A stretch of DNA of 64,000 bases from Arthrobacter crusticola (GTDB lineage Bacteria > Actinomycetota > Actinomycetes > Actinomycetales > Micrococcaceae): contig NZ_SMTK01000004.1 of NCBI RefSeq assembly GCF_004357995.1, positions 1 to 64,000 on the forward strand. The letters are read 5' to 3'. Below are positions 23,061 through 30,809 of this stretch, piece by piece (within the stretch, counting starts at the first letter, position 1; the number at the start of each line of letters is the position of its first letter). The translations under genes were made by a program, and so were the position numbers. Below the pieces are notes generated by a model. That model worked only from the letters and a program-made list of their open reading frames with translations. It had not been told where the DNA came from and made no database searches.

Positions 23061-25208
23061 CTAGGCGGTCCGGTCCACGCGCGAGCGCCACAGCAGGTAG
23101 ACGAAGTACGGGGCGCCCACCAGCGCGGTCATGATCCCCGCAGGGATCTGCGCCGGGGCGATGACCGTCCGGCCCACCACGTCCGCCAGGACCACCGTGC
23201 AGGCTCCGATGAGCGCCGCCACGGGGAGCACCCGCACGTGCCGCGCCCCTACCAGGCTCCGCGCGGCATGCGGTGCGACCAGTCCCACGAAGGCGATCAC
23301 CCCCACCGAGGACACCGCGCCGGCCGTCAGCAGCACCGCTGCGGAGAGCACCAGCAGCCGCGAGGCGGTCAGCCGGACGCCCAGCACCCGGGGGGAATCG
23401 TCGTCGACGGCGATCAGGTCAAGCCCGCGTCGCAGGCCGGTGAGCACGGGAAGCGTGAGCGCGAGCGCTGCCAGCGGCGGAAGGGTCGAGGCAAAGGTCC
23501 GGCCGTAGGTGGAACCGGAGAGCCAGGTGAGGGCCTTGGTCTGGCTGTACGGGTCGGTGGCCACCAGGAGGACGGTGATGGCCGCCGCGAGCCCGGCGGA
23601 GACCCCGACGCCGATCAGCACCAGGCGGTTCTGCTGCAGCCCGCCGCGGAACGCCAGCCCGAAGACCAGCAGCGCCGCGACCGCCGAGCCCAGGAGCGCC
23701 GACCCGGTGATGAGCCATGATCCCGCCAGCGGGACGGTGGTGATGACGAGGATCGCGGCCAGCCCGCCGCCTCCGGACACGCCAAGGATGCCCGGCTCTG
23801 CCAGCGAATTCCTTGAGACCGCCTGGATCAGGGCGCCGGCGGTCGCCAGTGCCGCGCCGGCGAGCACAGCCGCCACGACGCGCGGCACCCGGGTTTCCAG
23901 CACCGCACTGACGCGCTCGCCGGCCCGGCCGGTGAGCCAGTTGGCCAGGTCGCCGAGCAGCAGTTTCGCGTCACCGAGCAGCGTTCCGGCCACCAGCAGC
24001 CCGACCAGCAGGAACACCAGGCCGGCCAGGACGGCCAGGAAGAACCTGCGGGAGCGCAGCCGGGCCAGCGCGTCCCCGGCGGCGCTCAGGCCGGCATCGG
24101 ACATGCGCAGCGCCAGGACCACCAGGAACACCGCGCCGAAGACTGTGGTGACCGCACCCGTCGGCACCTCCACTCCCGCCTCGGCGCCGAACACACCGCG
24201 CACCACCACGTCGGCCCCGATCATCACCACCGCGCCGGCCAGTCCGGACACGGGGAGCAGCGCCCGGTGCCGGCCCAGCCCGCGGACGCGGGAGGCCAGC
24301 AGGCGCACCATGGCCGGCGCGCACAGCCCCACGAACCCGACGGGACCGGCGATGGCCACCGCCGACGCGGAGAGGACGACGGCAAGGACGACCGCGCCCA
24401 CGCGGGCCAGGCGCGGATCCGCCCCCGTCAGCCGGGAGGCGTCATCGCCCAGGCCGAGGAGATCCAGCCGGCGGGACAGCACCAGAAGCCCCGCGGCGGC
24501 AGCCAGGACCACCGGGGTGAACTGCAGCAGTTCGTCGGGCCGGGACTGGGCGAGGCCGCCCTGGCCCCAGGCGTAGAGGCCGGTGGTCTCCTGGCTGAAG
24601 AGCAGCAGGAGGGCACTGGTGGCCGAATGCAGCCCGAGTGCCAACGCGGTGCCGGCAAGCACCAGACGGATCGGCCCGCCGTTGCCGTTGGCGCCGCCCC
24701 CGGACAGGGAAAGGACCAGCAGGGCGGCCGCGAGGCCGCCGACGAAGGCGAGGCCACCGGAGAGCAGGGCGGGAAGGGTGATGCCAAAGGCCGCGACGGC
24801 GACGATGACGAAGTGGGCGCCCGCGTTGACCGCCAGGGTGTCCGGGGCGGCCAGGACGTTGCGGGTGGCCGACTGGAGCGCGGCTCCGGCGACCCCCAGC
24901 GCCACACCGACCAGGGCTCCGGCCGCCAGCCGTGGGATGCGGGAGGCGAGCAGCACCGCCGACTCCTGGTCGGAGCCGCTGCCGGCCAGAAGTCCCATCA
25001 GGTCGGCAGGTCCGACGTCGGCGGTGCCCTGGGTGAGGTGGATCAAGGCGAAGAGGACCAGGACCACGAGCCCAACGCCGGCAGCGACCGCCACCGGACC
25101 CCGGGTACCGGGGACGGGGTGCGGGAGCGCGGGCGTGCCCGCCACGGCCACCGGCTCCGCCGGTGTGGGCCGGGCGGCCGGGGCGGCCCTCTTCACTGTC
25201 TCGGTCAT
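23061..25208 (-). CDS. Iron-siderophore ABC permease, two FecCD domains fused (FhuB-like)
   Basis: A 715-residue protein holding two complete FecCD permease domains in tandem: roughly residues 40-360 and 385-710. Each has the family landmarks: SRIPRLAAGALVGVALG / TRVPRVVAAVLAGAALA, SATRNVLAAPDTLAV / AVSRNSLAEPGILGVSG, GPVGFVGLCAPAMVRLL / GVIAFVGLVAPHAARSL and VEVPTGAVTTVFGAVF / AQIPAGIMTALVGAPY. As in E. coli FhuB, one polypeptide replaces a permease dimer. Third gene of the operon ATPase-binding protein-permease behind the iron box at 27061, with 13 bp after the binding-protein gene. Function: import of ferric siderophores. Confidence 0.93.
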   Translation of the reverse strand: MTETVKRAAPAARPTPAEPVAVAGTPALPHPVPGTRGPVAVAAGVGLVVLVLFALIHLTQGTADVGPADLMGLLAGSGSDQESAVLLASRIPRLAAGALVGVALGVAGAALQSATRNVLAAPDTLAVNAGAHFVIVAVAAFGITLPALLSGGLAFVGGLAAALLVLSLSGGGANGNGGPIRLVLAGTALALGLHSATSALLLLFSQETTGLYAWGQGGLAQSRPDELLQFTPVVLAAAAGLLVLSRRLDLLGLGDDASRLTGADPRLARVGAVVLAVVLSASAVAIAGPVGFVGLCAPAMVRLLASRVRGLGRHRALLPVSGLAGAVVMIGADVVVRGVFGAEAGVEVPTGAVTTVFGAVFLVVLALRMSDAGLSAAGDALARLRSRRFFLAVLAGLVFLLVGLLVAGTLLGDAKLLLGDLANWLTGRAGERVSAVLETRVPRVVAAVLAGAALATAGALIQAVSRNSLAEPGILGVSGGGGLAAILVITTVPLAGSWLITGSALLGSAVAALLVFGLAFRGGLQQNRLVLIGVGVSAGLAAAITVLLVATDPYSQTKALTWLSGSTYGRTFASTLPPLAALALTLPVLTGLRRGLDLIAVDDDSPRVLGVRLTASRLLVLSAAVLLTAGAVSSVGVIAFVGLVAPHAARSLVGARHVRVLPVAALIGACTVVLADVVGRTVIAPAQIPAGIMTALVGAPYFVYLLWRSRVDRTA

Positions 25209-25221
25209 GACGCGCCTGGCG

Positions 25222-26196
25222 CTACTTGGTCAGGGCCGCGGTGATGGCCTCGACGTACTGGGTCATCGAGGCCGGGCCGCCAAACATCCAGATGCCGTCG
25301 TCGAGGCGGTGCACCTGACCGGACTTCACGAACGGCAGGGACTTCCACACGGCGTTGTCGGCAAGTTCGTCGGCGAAGTCGCCGTCGGCGCTGTTGGTGA
25401 TGTAGACGAAGCTGTCGGCGTCGACGGTGGTGAGGCCCTCGACGTCGGTGGAGGCCAGGCCGTAGGCCGGGTCGCCTTCCTGCGTCCACGGGGTGGCCAG
25501 CCCGAGTTCGGTGTTGATGTCGGTCAGCAGGGAGCCCTTGGCGAACGGGCGGATTGACACCGTTCCGTCGGCAACCCAGCCGTCGGCGAAGGCGACCTTG
25601 GATCCGCCCAGCCCTGCCTCCTCGAGGGTGGCCTTGCCCTCGGCGACCGCGGCGTCGAACGAGGCAATGGCCTCCTCGGCCTTGGCTTCGGTGCCCGTTG
25701 CTTCGGCGACGAGCCTGAGGTTGTCCTTGGCCTGGTCGATCTGCCGGCCGGCGTCGGCCGATTTCACGACGACGACGGGAGCCAGATCCTCAAGCTGCGT
25801 GATGACGGTTTCAGCCAGGTCGGTGGTCGCGACGATCAGGTCCGGGTCCAACGAGGCGATAGTGTCCAGGCTGGGCTCGCCACGGGTGCCGATGTCCGTG
25901 GCGGTGTCGTCGAGCTTGGCGGCCTGCACCCAGTCCTTGTACCCCTTGATGTCGGCGGCGCCGACGGGCATGACGCCGAGGGTCGTAAGGTTCTCGACGA
26001 CGTTCCATTCGGTGCCGACGACCCGGATCGCCGGAGCGTCGAGCTCAACGTCGATGCCGCGCGCGTCCGTCACGGTCACGGGCTCGCCGCCTCCGGGGCC
26101 GTTCGAGGCCGCACCTGCGGCGTCTTCGGTCGTGCCGCAGCCGGTGAGCAGCAGCGCTGCGGCGGCCGTGGCGGCCAGGGCCTTGGAGATCTTCAT
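25222..26196 (-). CDS. Iron-siderophore ABC transporter substrate-binding lipoprotein
   Basis: A 324-residue lipoprotein with lipobox LLTGC (Cys20) after a basic-then-hydrophobic signal peptide and a Gly/Ala/Glu-rich linker. The mature protein has the class III binding-protein pattern: APAIRVVGTEWNVVENLTTLG, then LDTIASLDPDLIVATTDLAET, and a long inter-domain helix around IDQAKDNLRLVAEATG. The C-terminal lobe ends MTQYVEAITAALTK. Tethered outside the membrane, it hands ferric siderophore to the fused permease. Its ATG overlaps the ATPase stop by 4 bp. Confidence 0.92.
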   Translation of the reverse strand: MKISKALAATAAAALLLTGCGTTEDAAGAASNGPGGGEPVTVTDARGIDVELDAPAIRVVGTEWNVVENLTTLGVMPVGAADIKGYKDWVQAAKLDDTATDIGTRGEPSLDTIASLDPDLIVATTDLAETVITQLEDLAPVVVVKSADAGRQIDQAKDNLRLVAEATGTEAKAEEAIASFDAAVAEGKATLEEAGLGGSKVAFADGWVADGTVSIRPFAKGSLLTDINTELGLATPWTQEGDPAYGLASTDVEGLTTVDADSFVYITNSADGDFADELADNAVWKSLPFVKSGQVHRLDDGIWMFGGPASMTQYVEAITAALTK

Positions 26197-27050
26197 GGAT
26201 CGATTGACCTTTCCGTTGTGGAGTTCCGTCTCTCGCTGTGCCGTCCGACGGCGCGCGTTCGCAGCCGGCCGGTCAGGGGGTCGGTGTGGGTAACGATGGG
26301 AATTGAGTAGACGTCGCTGAGCAGGTCCGCGTCGAGCGCCTCGGAGGCGGGCCCGGCGGCGGCGATGCGGCCGTCGGAGAGCACCACGACGTGATCGGCG
26401 ATTGCGGCCGCCTCGTCCAGATCGTGAAGCACCACCCCGATCGCCACGCCGTGCACACGGGCAAGGTCATGGAGCAGATCGAAGATCTCCACCTTGTAGC
26501 GTAGGTCCAGGTGGTTGGTCGGCTCGTCGAGGAGCAGCACCGAAGTGTCCTGGGCCAGACAGCCCGCCAGCCAGACACGCTGCAGCTGCCCGCCGGAAAG
26601 TTCGTGCACGCCCCGGCCGGCCAGGGCCGTGATACCGGTGAGTTCCATTGCGCGCTCCACGGCCGAGGCTCCTTCGGGGTCGGCGGCCCGCCACCGGCCG
26701 CGGTACGGATGGCGCCCGAACTCGACGACGTCGCGGACGCTCAGCCCGTGGGGTACCGGACGGCTCTGGGACAGCAGCGTCACGTGCCGGGCGAAGTCGC
26801 TGCGCTTCATCATTAGCGCATCGGCCGCCGGGCCGTCCGAGGGCGTCACGGTGATCGCCCCCGAGGACGCCGGGTGCAACCGCGCCAGTGCCCGCAACAG
26901 GGTCGACTTGCCGCTGCCGTTGGGTCCGACGAGGGCAAGGATCCGACCCGGTTCAAGGGTCAGCGCTGCGCCGTGAACCACGTCCCGGTCCCCATAGCGC
27001 AGCACAAGGTCACTGGCTTCCAGGCCCGAAAGTTCAGTTGCTTCGATCAC
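26193..27050 (-). CDS. Iron-siderophore ABC transporter ATP-binding protein
   Basis: A 285-residue FecE/FepC-like ATPase: Walker A GPNGSGKST (about 42-50), Q-loop LLSQSRPVPHGLSV, signature LSGGQLQRVWLAGCLAQD, Walker B SVLLLDEPTNHLDL and the H-loop in VVLHDLDEAAAIADH. First gene of the uptake operon, only 10 bp from a 19-bp sequence matching the DtxR/IdeR consensus, so it should be repressed by iron-loaded regulator. An alternative role in cobalamin uptake is disfavoured by that iron box. Confidence 0.93.
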   Translation of the reverse strand: MIEATELSGLEASDLVLRYGDRDVVHGAALTLEPGRILALVGPNGSGKSTLLRALARLHPASSGAITVTPSDGPAADALMMKRSDFARHVTLLSQSRPVPHGLSVRDVVEFGRHPYRGRWRAADPEGASAVERAMELTGITALAGRGVHELSGGQLQRVWLAGCLAQDTSVLLLDEPTNHLDLRYKVEIFDLLHDLARVHGVAIGVVLHDLDEAAAIADHVVVLSDGRIAAAGPASEALDADLLSDVYSIPIVTHTDPLTGRLRTRAVGRHSERRNSTTERSIDP

Positions 27051-27060
27051 ACAGGGAACC

Positions 27061-27079
27061 TTAGCTTAGGCTTACCTAA
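27061..27079. promoter_or_regulatory. DtxR/IdeR iron box
   Basis: TTAGCTTAGGCTTACCTAA matches the DtxR/IdeR consensus (TTAGGTTAGCCTAACCTAA) at 16 of 19 positions by my count, with both half-sites recognisable. It ends 10 bp upstream of the ATPase start, so it must overlap the promoter or the early transcript of the siderophore operon. Expected effect: repression when iron is plentiful. Confidence 0.87.
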
Positions 27080-27111
27080 TTTCCCCAACCGGCGATTCGC
27101 TTCCACCCATA

Positions 27112-27139
27112 AAGCCCACCATGGGACGGTGATGGGCTT
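27112..27139. terminator. Hairpin of the AAGCCCATCACC type (copy 1)
   Basis: AAGCCCACCA pairs with GGTGATGGGCTT with one internal mismatch. The same stem sequence recurs at 28767-28805 and 32205-32235. It lies 25 bp after the stop of the minus-strand TetR gene (ends 27164), the right place for a terminator. Confidence 0.6.
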
Positions 27140-27163
27140 CATTGGCCTCGCAATTGCGGCGGG

Positions 27164-27733
27164 TTATCGCAGGCCGGCGATCGAGCGGGCGACGCGAAGG
27201 AAGGCCAGGCGGGCCCTGGATGCGTCGTCGAGGTAGCTGCCCACGAGCACGCCGTCCCGCAGCAGCACCAGTGCATCGGCGGTTTCCTCGGGGTTGGCAC
27301 GGCCGGCATTCTCCAGGCAGTGGATCAGGAATTCCTTGAACCACGTCCGGTGTCCGGCGATGACCTGACGGACGGGGCTTGCCGCGTCCGGGAACTCGGC
27401 CGCGGCGTTGATGAAGGGGCACCCCCGGGTATGGTAGCGGGTCGCTTCGTCGGCGATGCCTTCGAGCACCGCTTCGAGCATGTGCTCCGCGGAGACCGTC
27501 CGCGCCGCTCCACGCTCCAGTTCCCCTCGGATGGACGCATCCGCCCGCTCGAGGTAGGCGACGACAAGGGCTTCCTTGCCGGGGTAGTGGCGGTACAGCG
27601 TCGCGCGGGTGACCCCGGCGTCACGCACGATCCGGTCGATGCCAACGGTGTTGATGCCCTCACGGTAGAAGAGCCCGCTGACGACCTCCAGCAGGTGCTC
27701 GCGGGGCGGCTTGGTCCGGGAAGATACAGACAT
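27164..27733 (-). CDS. TetR/AcrR-family transcriptional regulator
   Basis: A 189-residue TetR protein. The DNA-binding domain is PREHLLEVVSGLFYREGINTV followed by IVRDAGVTRATLYRHYPGKE (about 35-54). The C-terminal domain has RGCPFINAAAEFPD and VRQVIAGHRTWFKEFL, typical of the AcrR/YxaF-like group that controls alpha/beta hydrolases and oxidoreductases. It diverges from the secreted hydrolase at 27865, and two inverted repeats (27752 and 27825) fill the gap. It probably represses both genes and responds to a small lipophilic ligand. Confidence 0.91.
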   Translation of the reverse strand: MSVSSRTKPPREHLLEVVSGLFYREGINTVGIDRIVRDAGVTRATLYRHYPGKEALVVAYLERADASIRGELERGAARTVSAEHMLEAVLEGIADEATRYHTRGCPFINAAAEFPDAASPVRQVIAGHRTWFKEFLIHCLENAGRANPEETADALVLLRDGVLVGSYLDDASRARLAFLRVARSIAGLR

Positions 27734-27751
27734 GGGGGCAGTGTACTGGAA

Positions 27752-27844
27752 AGAACGATCATTCTGTTACGCCATGTTACGTAATACGGCTTGACAGCAC
27801 GGATCCTGGATGGTTTTCTGCGCCTAGAACGAACGGTCGTTCTA
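27752..27844. promoter_or_regulatory. TetR operators and a -35 box between divergent genes
   Basis: TAGAACGA-ACGG-TCGTTCTA at 27825-27844 is a perfect 8-4-8 inverted repeat, 20 bp before the hydrolase start. AGAACGATCATTCT at 27752-27765 is a related, imperfect copy near the TetR start. A consensus -35 TTGACA at 27791-27796, with a weak -10 (TTTTCT) 17 bp on, puts the 27825 site just downstream of the hydrolase promoter, suited to blocking transcription. Confidence 0.75.
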
Positions 27845-27864
27845 CCAATAGAAAGAGCAGCGTT

Positions 27865-28725
27865 ATGACGATTTTCCGCAATGCTTCCAAGGCCTTTGCC
27901 CTCCTTACCGCCGGCGCGGCGGCTGTGGCCCTGACGGGTGCCGCGGCGTCCGCCTCCGGCCCTGCCGAGAGCAGCCTCAGTGCCGCCGTCTCAGCGCAGT
28001 CCACCAAGCCCACCATCGTGCTCGTGCACGGAGCCTGGACCGACTCGTCGAGCTTCGCAAAGGTGACGTCGGAACTGCAGCGCGACGGCTACACGGTCGC
28101 CGCGGCCCCCAACCACCTTCGTGGGGTCGCAGCTGACGCCGCATCGGTTGCCGCGTTCGTCAATCAGGCCACCACCGGGCCCGTGATCCTCGTCGGGCAC
28201 TCCTACGGCGGAGCCGTGATCACCAACGCTGCCACGCAGACCCCCACAGTGAAGGCGCTGGCCTACATCGACGCGTTCGCTCCGGAGAAGGGTGAGTCCA
28301 TTGTGGACCTGGCCTCCGCCGTGCCGGGCTCCGCACTCGCCGGCGACCCGCACGACATCTTCGACGCTGTGCAGGACCCGAACCTGCCCGAGGGCAACCC
28401 GGATCTCTACGTGAAGAAGTCGATCTTCGCTGAGGCCTTCACCGCCTCCCTGAAGAAGGAAGATGCCGCGGTGGCCGCGGCCTCGCAGCGTCCGATCACG
28501 GGCGGCGCCCTGCAGGAGCCCTCCGGCGAGCCCGCCTGGAAGACCATCCCGAGCTACTTCCTCGTCGGCACGGAGGACAAGGTCATCCCCGTTGATGGCC
28601 AGCTGGCCATGGCCCACCGAGCTCACGGCGTGATCGAGAAGGTCGACGCCGGCCACCTCTCCACGCTCGAGGCGCCCCAGGACGTGGCAGAACTCATTGA
28701 GCAGGCCGCCGTCTCCGTCAGGTAA
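27865..28725 (+). CDS. Exported alpha/beta hydrolase
   Basis: A 286-residue hydrolase with a Sec-type signal peptide (basic MTIFRNASK, hydrophobic core to about 25, Ala-x-Ala-like cleavage near ASAS). The mature fold shows VLVHGAWTDSSSF (oxyanion, about 51-63), the nucleophile elbow VGHSYGGAVITNA, acid segment LVGTEDKVIPVDGQ and the histidine in VDAGHLSTLEAP. This matches esterase/salicylate-esterase-like alpha/beta hydrolases. Exported, so it probably acts on extracellular esters or antibiotics. Divergent from and probably repressed by the TetR gene at 27164. Confidence 0.9.
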   Translation: MTIFRNASKAFALLTAGAAAVALTGAAASASGPAESSLSAAVSAQSTKPTIVLVHGAWTDSSSFAKVTSELQRDGYTVAAAPNHLRGVAADAASVAAFVNQATTGPVILVGHSYGGAVITNAATQTPTVKALAYIDAFAPEKGESIVDLASAVPGSALAGDPHDIFDAVQDPNLPEGNPDLYVKKSIFAEAFTASLKKEDAAVAAASQRPITGGALQEPSGEPAWKTIPSYFLVGTEDKVIPVDGQLAMAHRAHGVIEKVDAGHLSTLEAPQDVAELIEQAAVSVR

Positions 28726-28766
28726 ACCGCCCCAGCCTCCGATGCCGGAGGCCGCCGCACTAACAG

Positions 28767-28805
28767 CAACGAAGCCCATCACCGAAACGGTGATGGGCTT
28801 CGTTG
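28767..28805. terminator. Perfect 18-bp hairpin, bidirectional terminator (copy 2 of the repeated stem)
   Basis: CAACGAAGCCCATCACCG (28767-28784) pairs perfectly with CGGTGATGGGCTTCGTTG (28788-28805) around loop AAA. It lies between the ends of the convergent hydrolase genes (28725 and 28822), so it should stop both transcripts. The inner stem is shared with the hairpins at 27112 and 32205. Confidence 0.85.
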
Positions 28806-28821
28806 TATGGCCGGCGGGTGG

Positions 28822-29901
28822 CTAGCCGGCGTGGGTGGGGGCCAGGAAGGTGTCCAACACCTCGACCAGTTCCTCGGGGGCCTGCTCGGCGATCCAGTGG
28901 CCGGCGCCGGGGATGACGGCGGTCTGGACCTGGGGGGCGGCAGCCTTAATGCCGTCCGCTGCGGCCGGTCCCCAGCTCTTCTCCCCGCCGATGCCGATCA
29001 CGGGAATCGTCAGCGGGGTCTTGGCGCGTTCGGCGTTCTGGGCGACCAGGGCATCCCACTCACGGTAGAGCTCGAAGCTGGCCCGCAGGGTGTCCTTGTC
29101 GCGGTTGTACTGCTTTACGTAGTACTTGATCGCGTGCTCGGGCGGGGTGTACCCGCCGCCCTGGACGTTGTACTCGTAGCGGTAAAACTCTTCGGCGCTG
29201 TTGCGGACCAGGTTCACGATCAGCTCATCGTCGACCCGGTTGAAGGGGATGTGCCAGAGCCGGTTGTTGGTCGGTTCATCGGAGAACAGCGACGGGCCGC
29301 CCTTGGTGATCCCTGGAGGGCCCGGAACTTCGACGCCGGCGAAGCGGTCGACCCGGTCACGGTGGTCCGCGGCCAGGGCGTAGCCGATGAAGTAGCCGGT
29401 GTCGTGGCCGACCACGGAGAACTTCTCATGGCCGAGTTCGGTCATCAGGGCAGCCAGGTCGTCGGCCAGGGTGGCGGTGTCGTAGCCGTCGGCGGGCTTC
29501 TCGGTCAGGCCGATGCCCCGCTGGTCCACGGCGATCACGGTGTGGTCTTCCGCCAGAGGCTGCATCACCGAACGCCAGGCGTAGGAGTCCTCGGGCCAGC
29601 CGTGGATCAGCAGCACCGCCGGACCTTCACCTCCGATGACAGCGTGCTGGCGGATGCCGTTGGCCTCCACGAACCTGCTCTCAAAGGTGTCGTTGAAGCC
29701 TGCCGGCAGTTCCTGACCCTTGGTCACCCAGCTTTCCGGCGCCGCTTTGGGTTCGGAGGCGCCGGCGGAAACGGTGCCGACCACGAACGCGGCGGCGACG
29801 GCGGCCGCGGCACCGGCCCACCGGCGCCGCAGGCGTCCGGTCGAACGTGTCGACGTCGTGCTGGGAGTTGTCTGATCTGGATCGGAAGGAGGGTTGGGCA
29901 T
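28822..29901 (-). CDS. Exported epoxide-hydrolase-like alpha/beta hydrolase
   Basis: About 359 residues. A polar, Thr/Ser-rich N-terminus leads to RLRRRWAGAAAAVAAAFVVG, a twin-arginine-like or N-terminal membrane-anchoring signal ending near residue 50. The catalytic domain has LLIHGWPEDSYAWR (oxyanion), the epoxide-hydrolase-type nucleophile Asp in VGHDTGYFIGY and the histidine in GAGHWIAEQAP, plus a lid domain rich in Tyr. An Asp rather than Ser nucleophile argues for epoxide or haloalkane substrates. ATG 29901 (AAAGGGG upstream) is preferred to ATG 29916. Convergent with the other exported hydrolase. Confidence 0.87.
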   Translation of the reverse strand: MPNPPSDPDQTTPSTTSTRSTGRLRRRWAGAAAAVAAAFVVGTVSAGASEPKAAPESWVTKGQELPAGFNDTFESRFVEANGIRQHAVIGGEGPAVLLIHGWPEDSYAWRSVMQPLAEDHTVIAVDQRGIGLTEKPADGYDTATLADDLAALMTELGHEKFSVVGHDTGYFIGYALAADHRDRVDRFAGVEVPGPPGITKGGPSLFSDEPTNNRLWHIPFNRVDDELIVNLVRNSAEEFYRYEYNVQGGGYTPPEHAIKYYVKQYNRDKDTLRASFELYREWDALVAQNAERAKTPLTIPVIGIGGEKSWGPAAADGIKAAAPQVQTAVIPGAGHWIAEQAPEELVEVLDTFLAPTHAG

Positions 29902-30026
29902 TGAGGCCCCTTTCATAATTCACCGAGGTGCGTAATGGTTGCCGCTGTGGAAGGTCCGCTCCCGGGCGGCAGATTTGTGCGTGGCTGCGCGGACCCGGTT
30001 CTGGGTCTGGGTCTGCGGCGGCCGGT

Positions 30027-30058
30027 GCCGGGACCGGAGCCGCGGAAGCGGTCCCGGC
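30027..30058 (-). terminator. Hairpin after VOC gene 1
   Basis: GCCGGGACCG (30027-30036) pairs with CGGTCCCGGC (30049-30058), 18 bp past the stop of the minus-strand VOC gene. The same stem and flanks recur after VOC gene 2 (32262-32293), so the terminator was duplicated with the gene. Confidence 0.7.
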
Positions 30059-30075
30059 CCCGGTTCAAGGGAGCG

Positions 30076-30525
30076 TTAGACGCGGCCGGGGAGGCGGGTG
30101 GTGATTTCCTGGAGGATGAACTCGTTGCCCTCGGGGTCGCTGAAGATCGCGAAGGAGAAGTAGCTGGCGCGCTCGGGGGCCAGGCCCGGGGTGCGCCCTT
30201 CCTTGTTGACGCTGGGGATCCCACCCTGGGCCTCGTGGAAGACTTCGGTGATCTCGATACCGCGGGAGGCGATGTCGGCGCGGGCAACCTCGATGTCGTC
30301 AACGACCAGGTAGGTGCCCCGGGTGGAGCCGGGGGCGGCGTCGGTGAGGCCGTTGCTGATGATGATGGAGGCGTGGGATCCGGTCGGGGTGTAGTGCACG
30401 GCGCGGAAGCCACCCTCACCCTGGATGTCGACGTCAAGGCGCCAGTCCAGCTTGTCGTAGAACGCCTTGGCGGCCGCCACATCGGAGACCGGCAGGATGA
30501 TGAGTTCAAGCTTGTAATCGACCAT
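30076..30525 (-). CDS. VOC-family protein (glyoxalase/bleomycin-resistance fold), copy 1
   Basis: A 149-residue vicinal-oxygen-chelate protein with two beta-alpha-beta-beta-beta modules. It begins MVDYKLELIILPVSDV, contains AFYDKLDWRLDVD and GSHASIIISNGLTDAA, and ends FSDPEGNEFILQEITTRLP, where the Glu of NEFILQE is a usual metal ligand. It could be an isomerase, dioxygenase or binding protein; no reaction can be named. AAGGA lies 10 bases before the ATG. Roughly 85% identical by my alignment to the VOC protein at 32311, with shared 3' flank. Divergent from the TetR gene at 30810. Confidence 0.88.
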   Translation of the reverse strand: MVDYKLELIILPVSDVAAAKAFYDKLDWRLDVDIQGEGGFRAVHYTPTGSHASIIISNGLTDAAPGSTRGTYLVVDDIEVARADIASRGIEITEVFHEAQGGIPSVNKEGRTPGLAPERASYFSFAIFSDPEGNEFILQEITTRLPGRV

Positions 30526-30643
30526 GGGAAAACTTCCTTACGTGATTTGTTGGGGTGGTGCGTCAGGTCCGATGGCAATCGGCGGGAGGGGACGCCAGGA
30601 GTTGCCGCGCTCCTGGTTGGGACTTGTTCTTGCGGGCCACTTA

Positions 30644-30796
30644 ATTGCGACTGCACTCATAACCGAGCATGCTCAGAAACTATTCCCTGACTCTATCCCC
30701 AGGGAAAAACTCCGGAAGTGGGACAATGAGCCTGGGTGCTTGCAGTCCACACGATTGCGACTAAGCTCATAACCGAGCGTACTCAGAAACTATTCC
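30644..30796 (+). repeat. Duplicated 43-bp promoter/operator segment
   Basis: The 43 bases at 30644-30686 recur at 30754-30796 with 5 differences (38 of 43 identical), 110 bp apart. Each carries a dyad: GAGCATGCTC (30665-30674, perfect palindrome) and GAGCGTACTC (30775-30784, imperfect), both flanked by CATAACC on the left and AGAAACTATTCC on the right. The second copy ends at the ribosome-binding site (GGAGG) of the TetR gene. The dyads are probably TetR operators for that gene and the divergent VOC gene. Confidence 0.75.
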
Positions 30797-30809
30797 TGGA
30801 GGATGCGCG

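Noticed and set aside
24267-25244. Long plus-strand frame opposite the fused permease
   Set aside because: Antisense to a clear FecCD gene; composition (Gln/Gly/Arg/Glu) is the usual shadow of a hydrophobic coding frame.
30644-30796. CRISPR or insertion-sequence ends
   Set aside because: Only two copies, no regular spacers, no transposase, and each copy contains an operator-like dyad next to a TetR gene.
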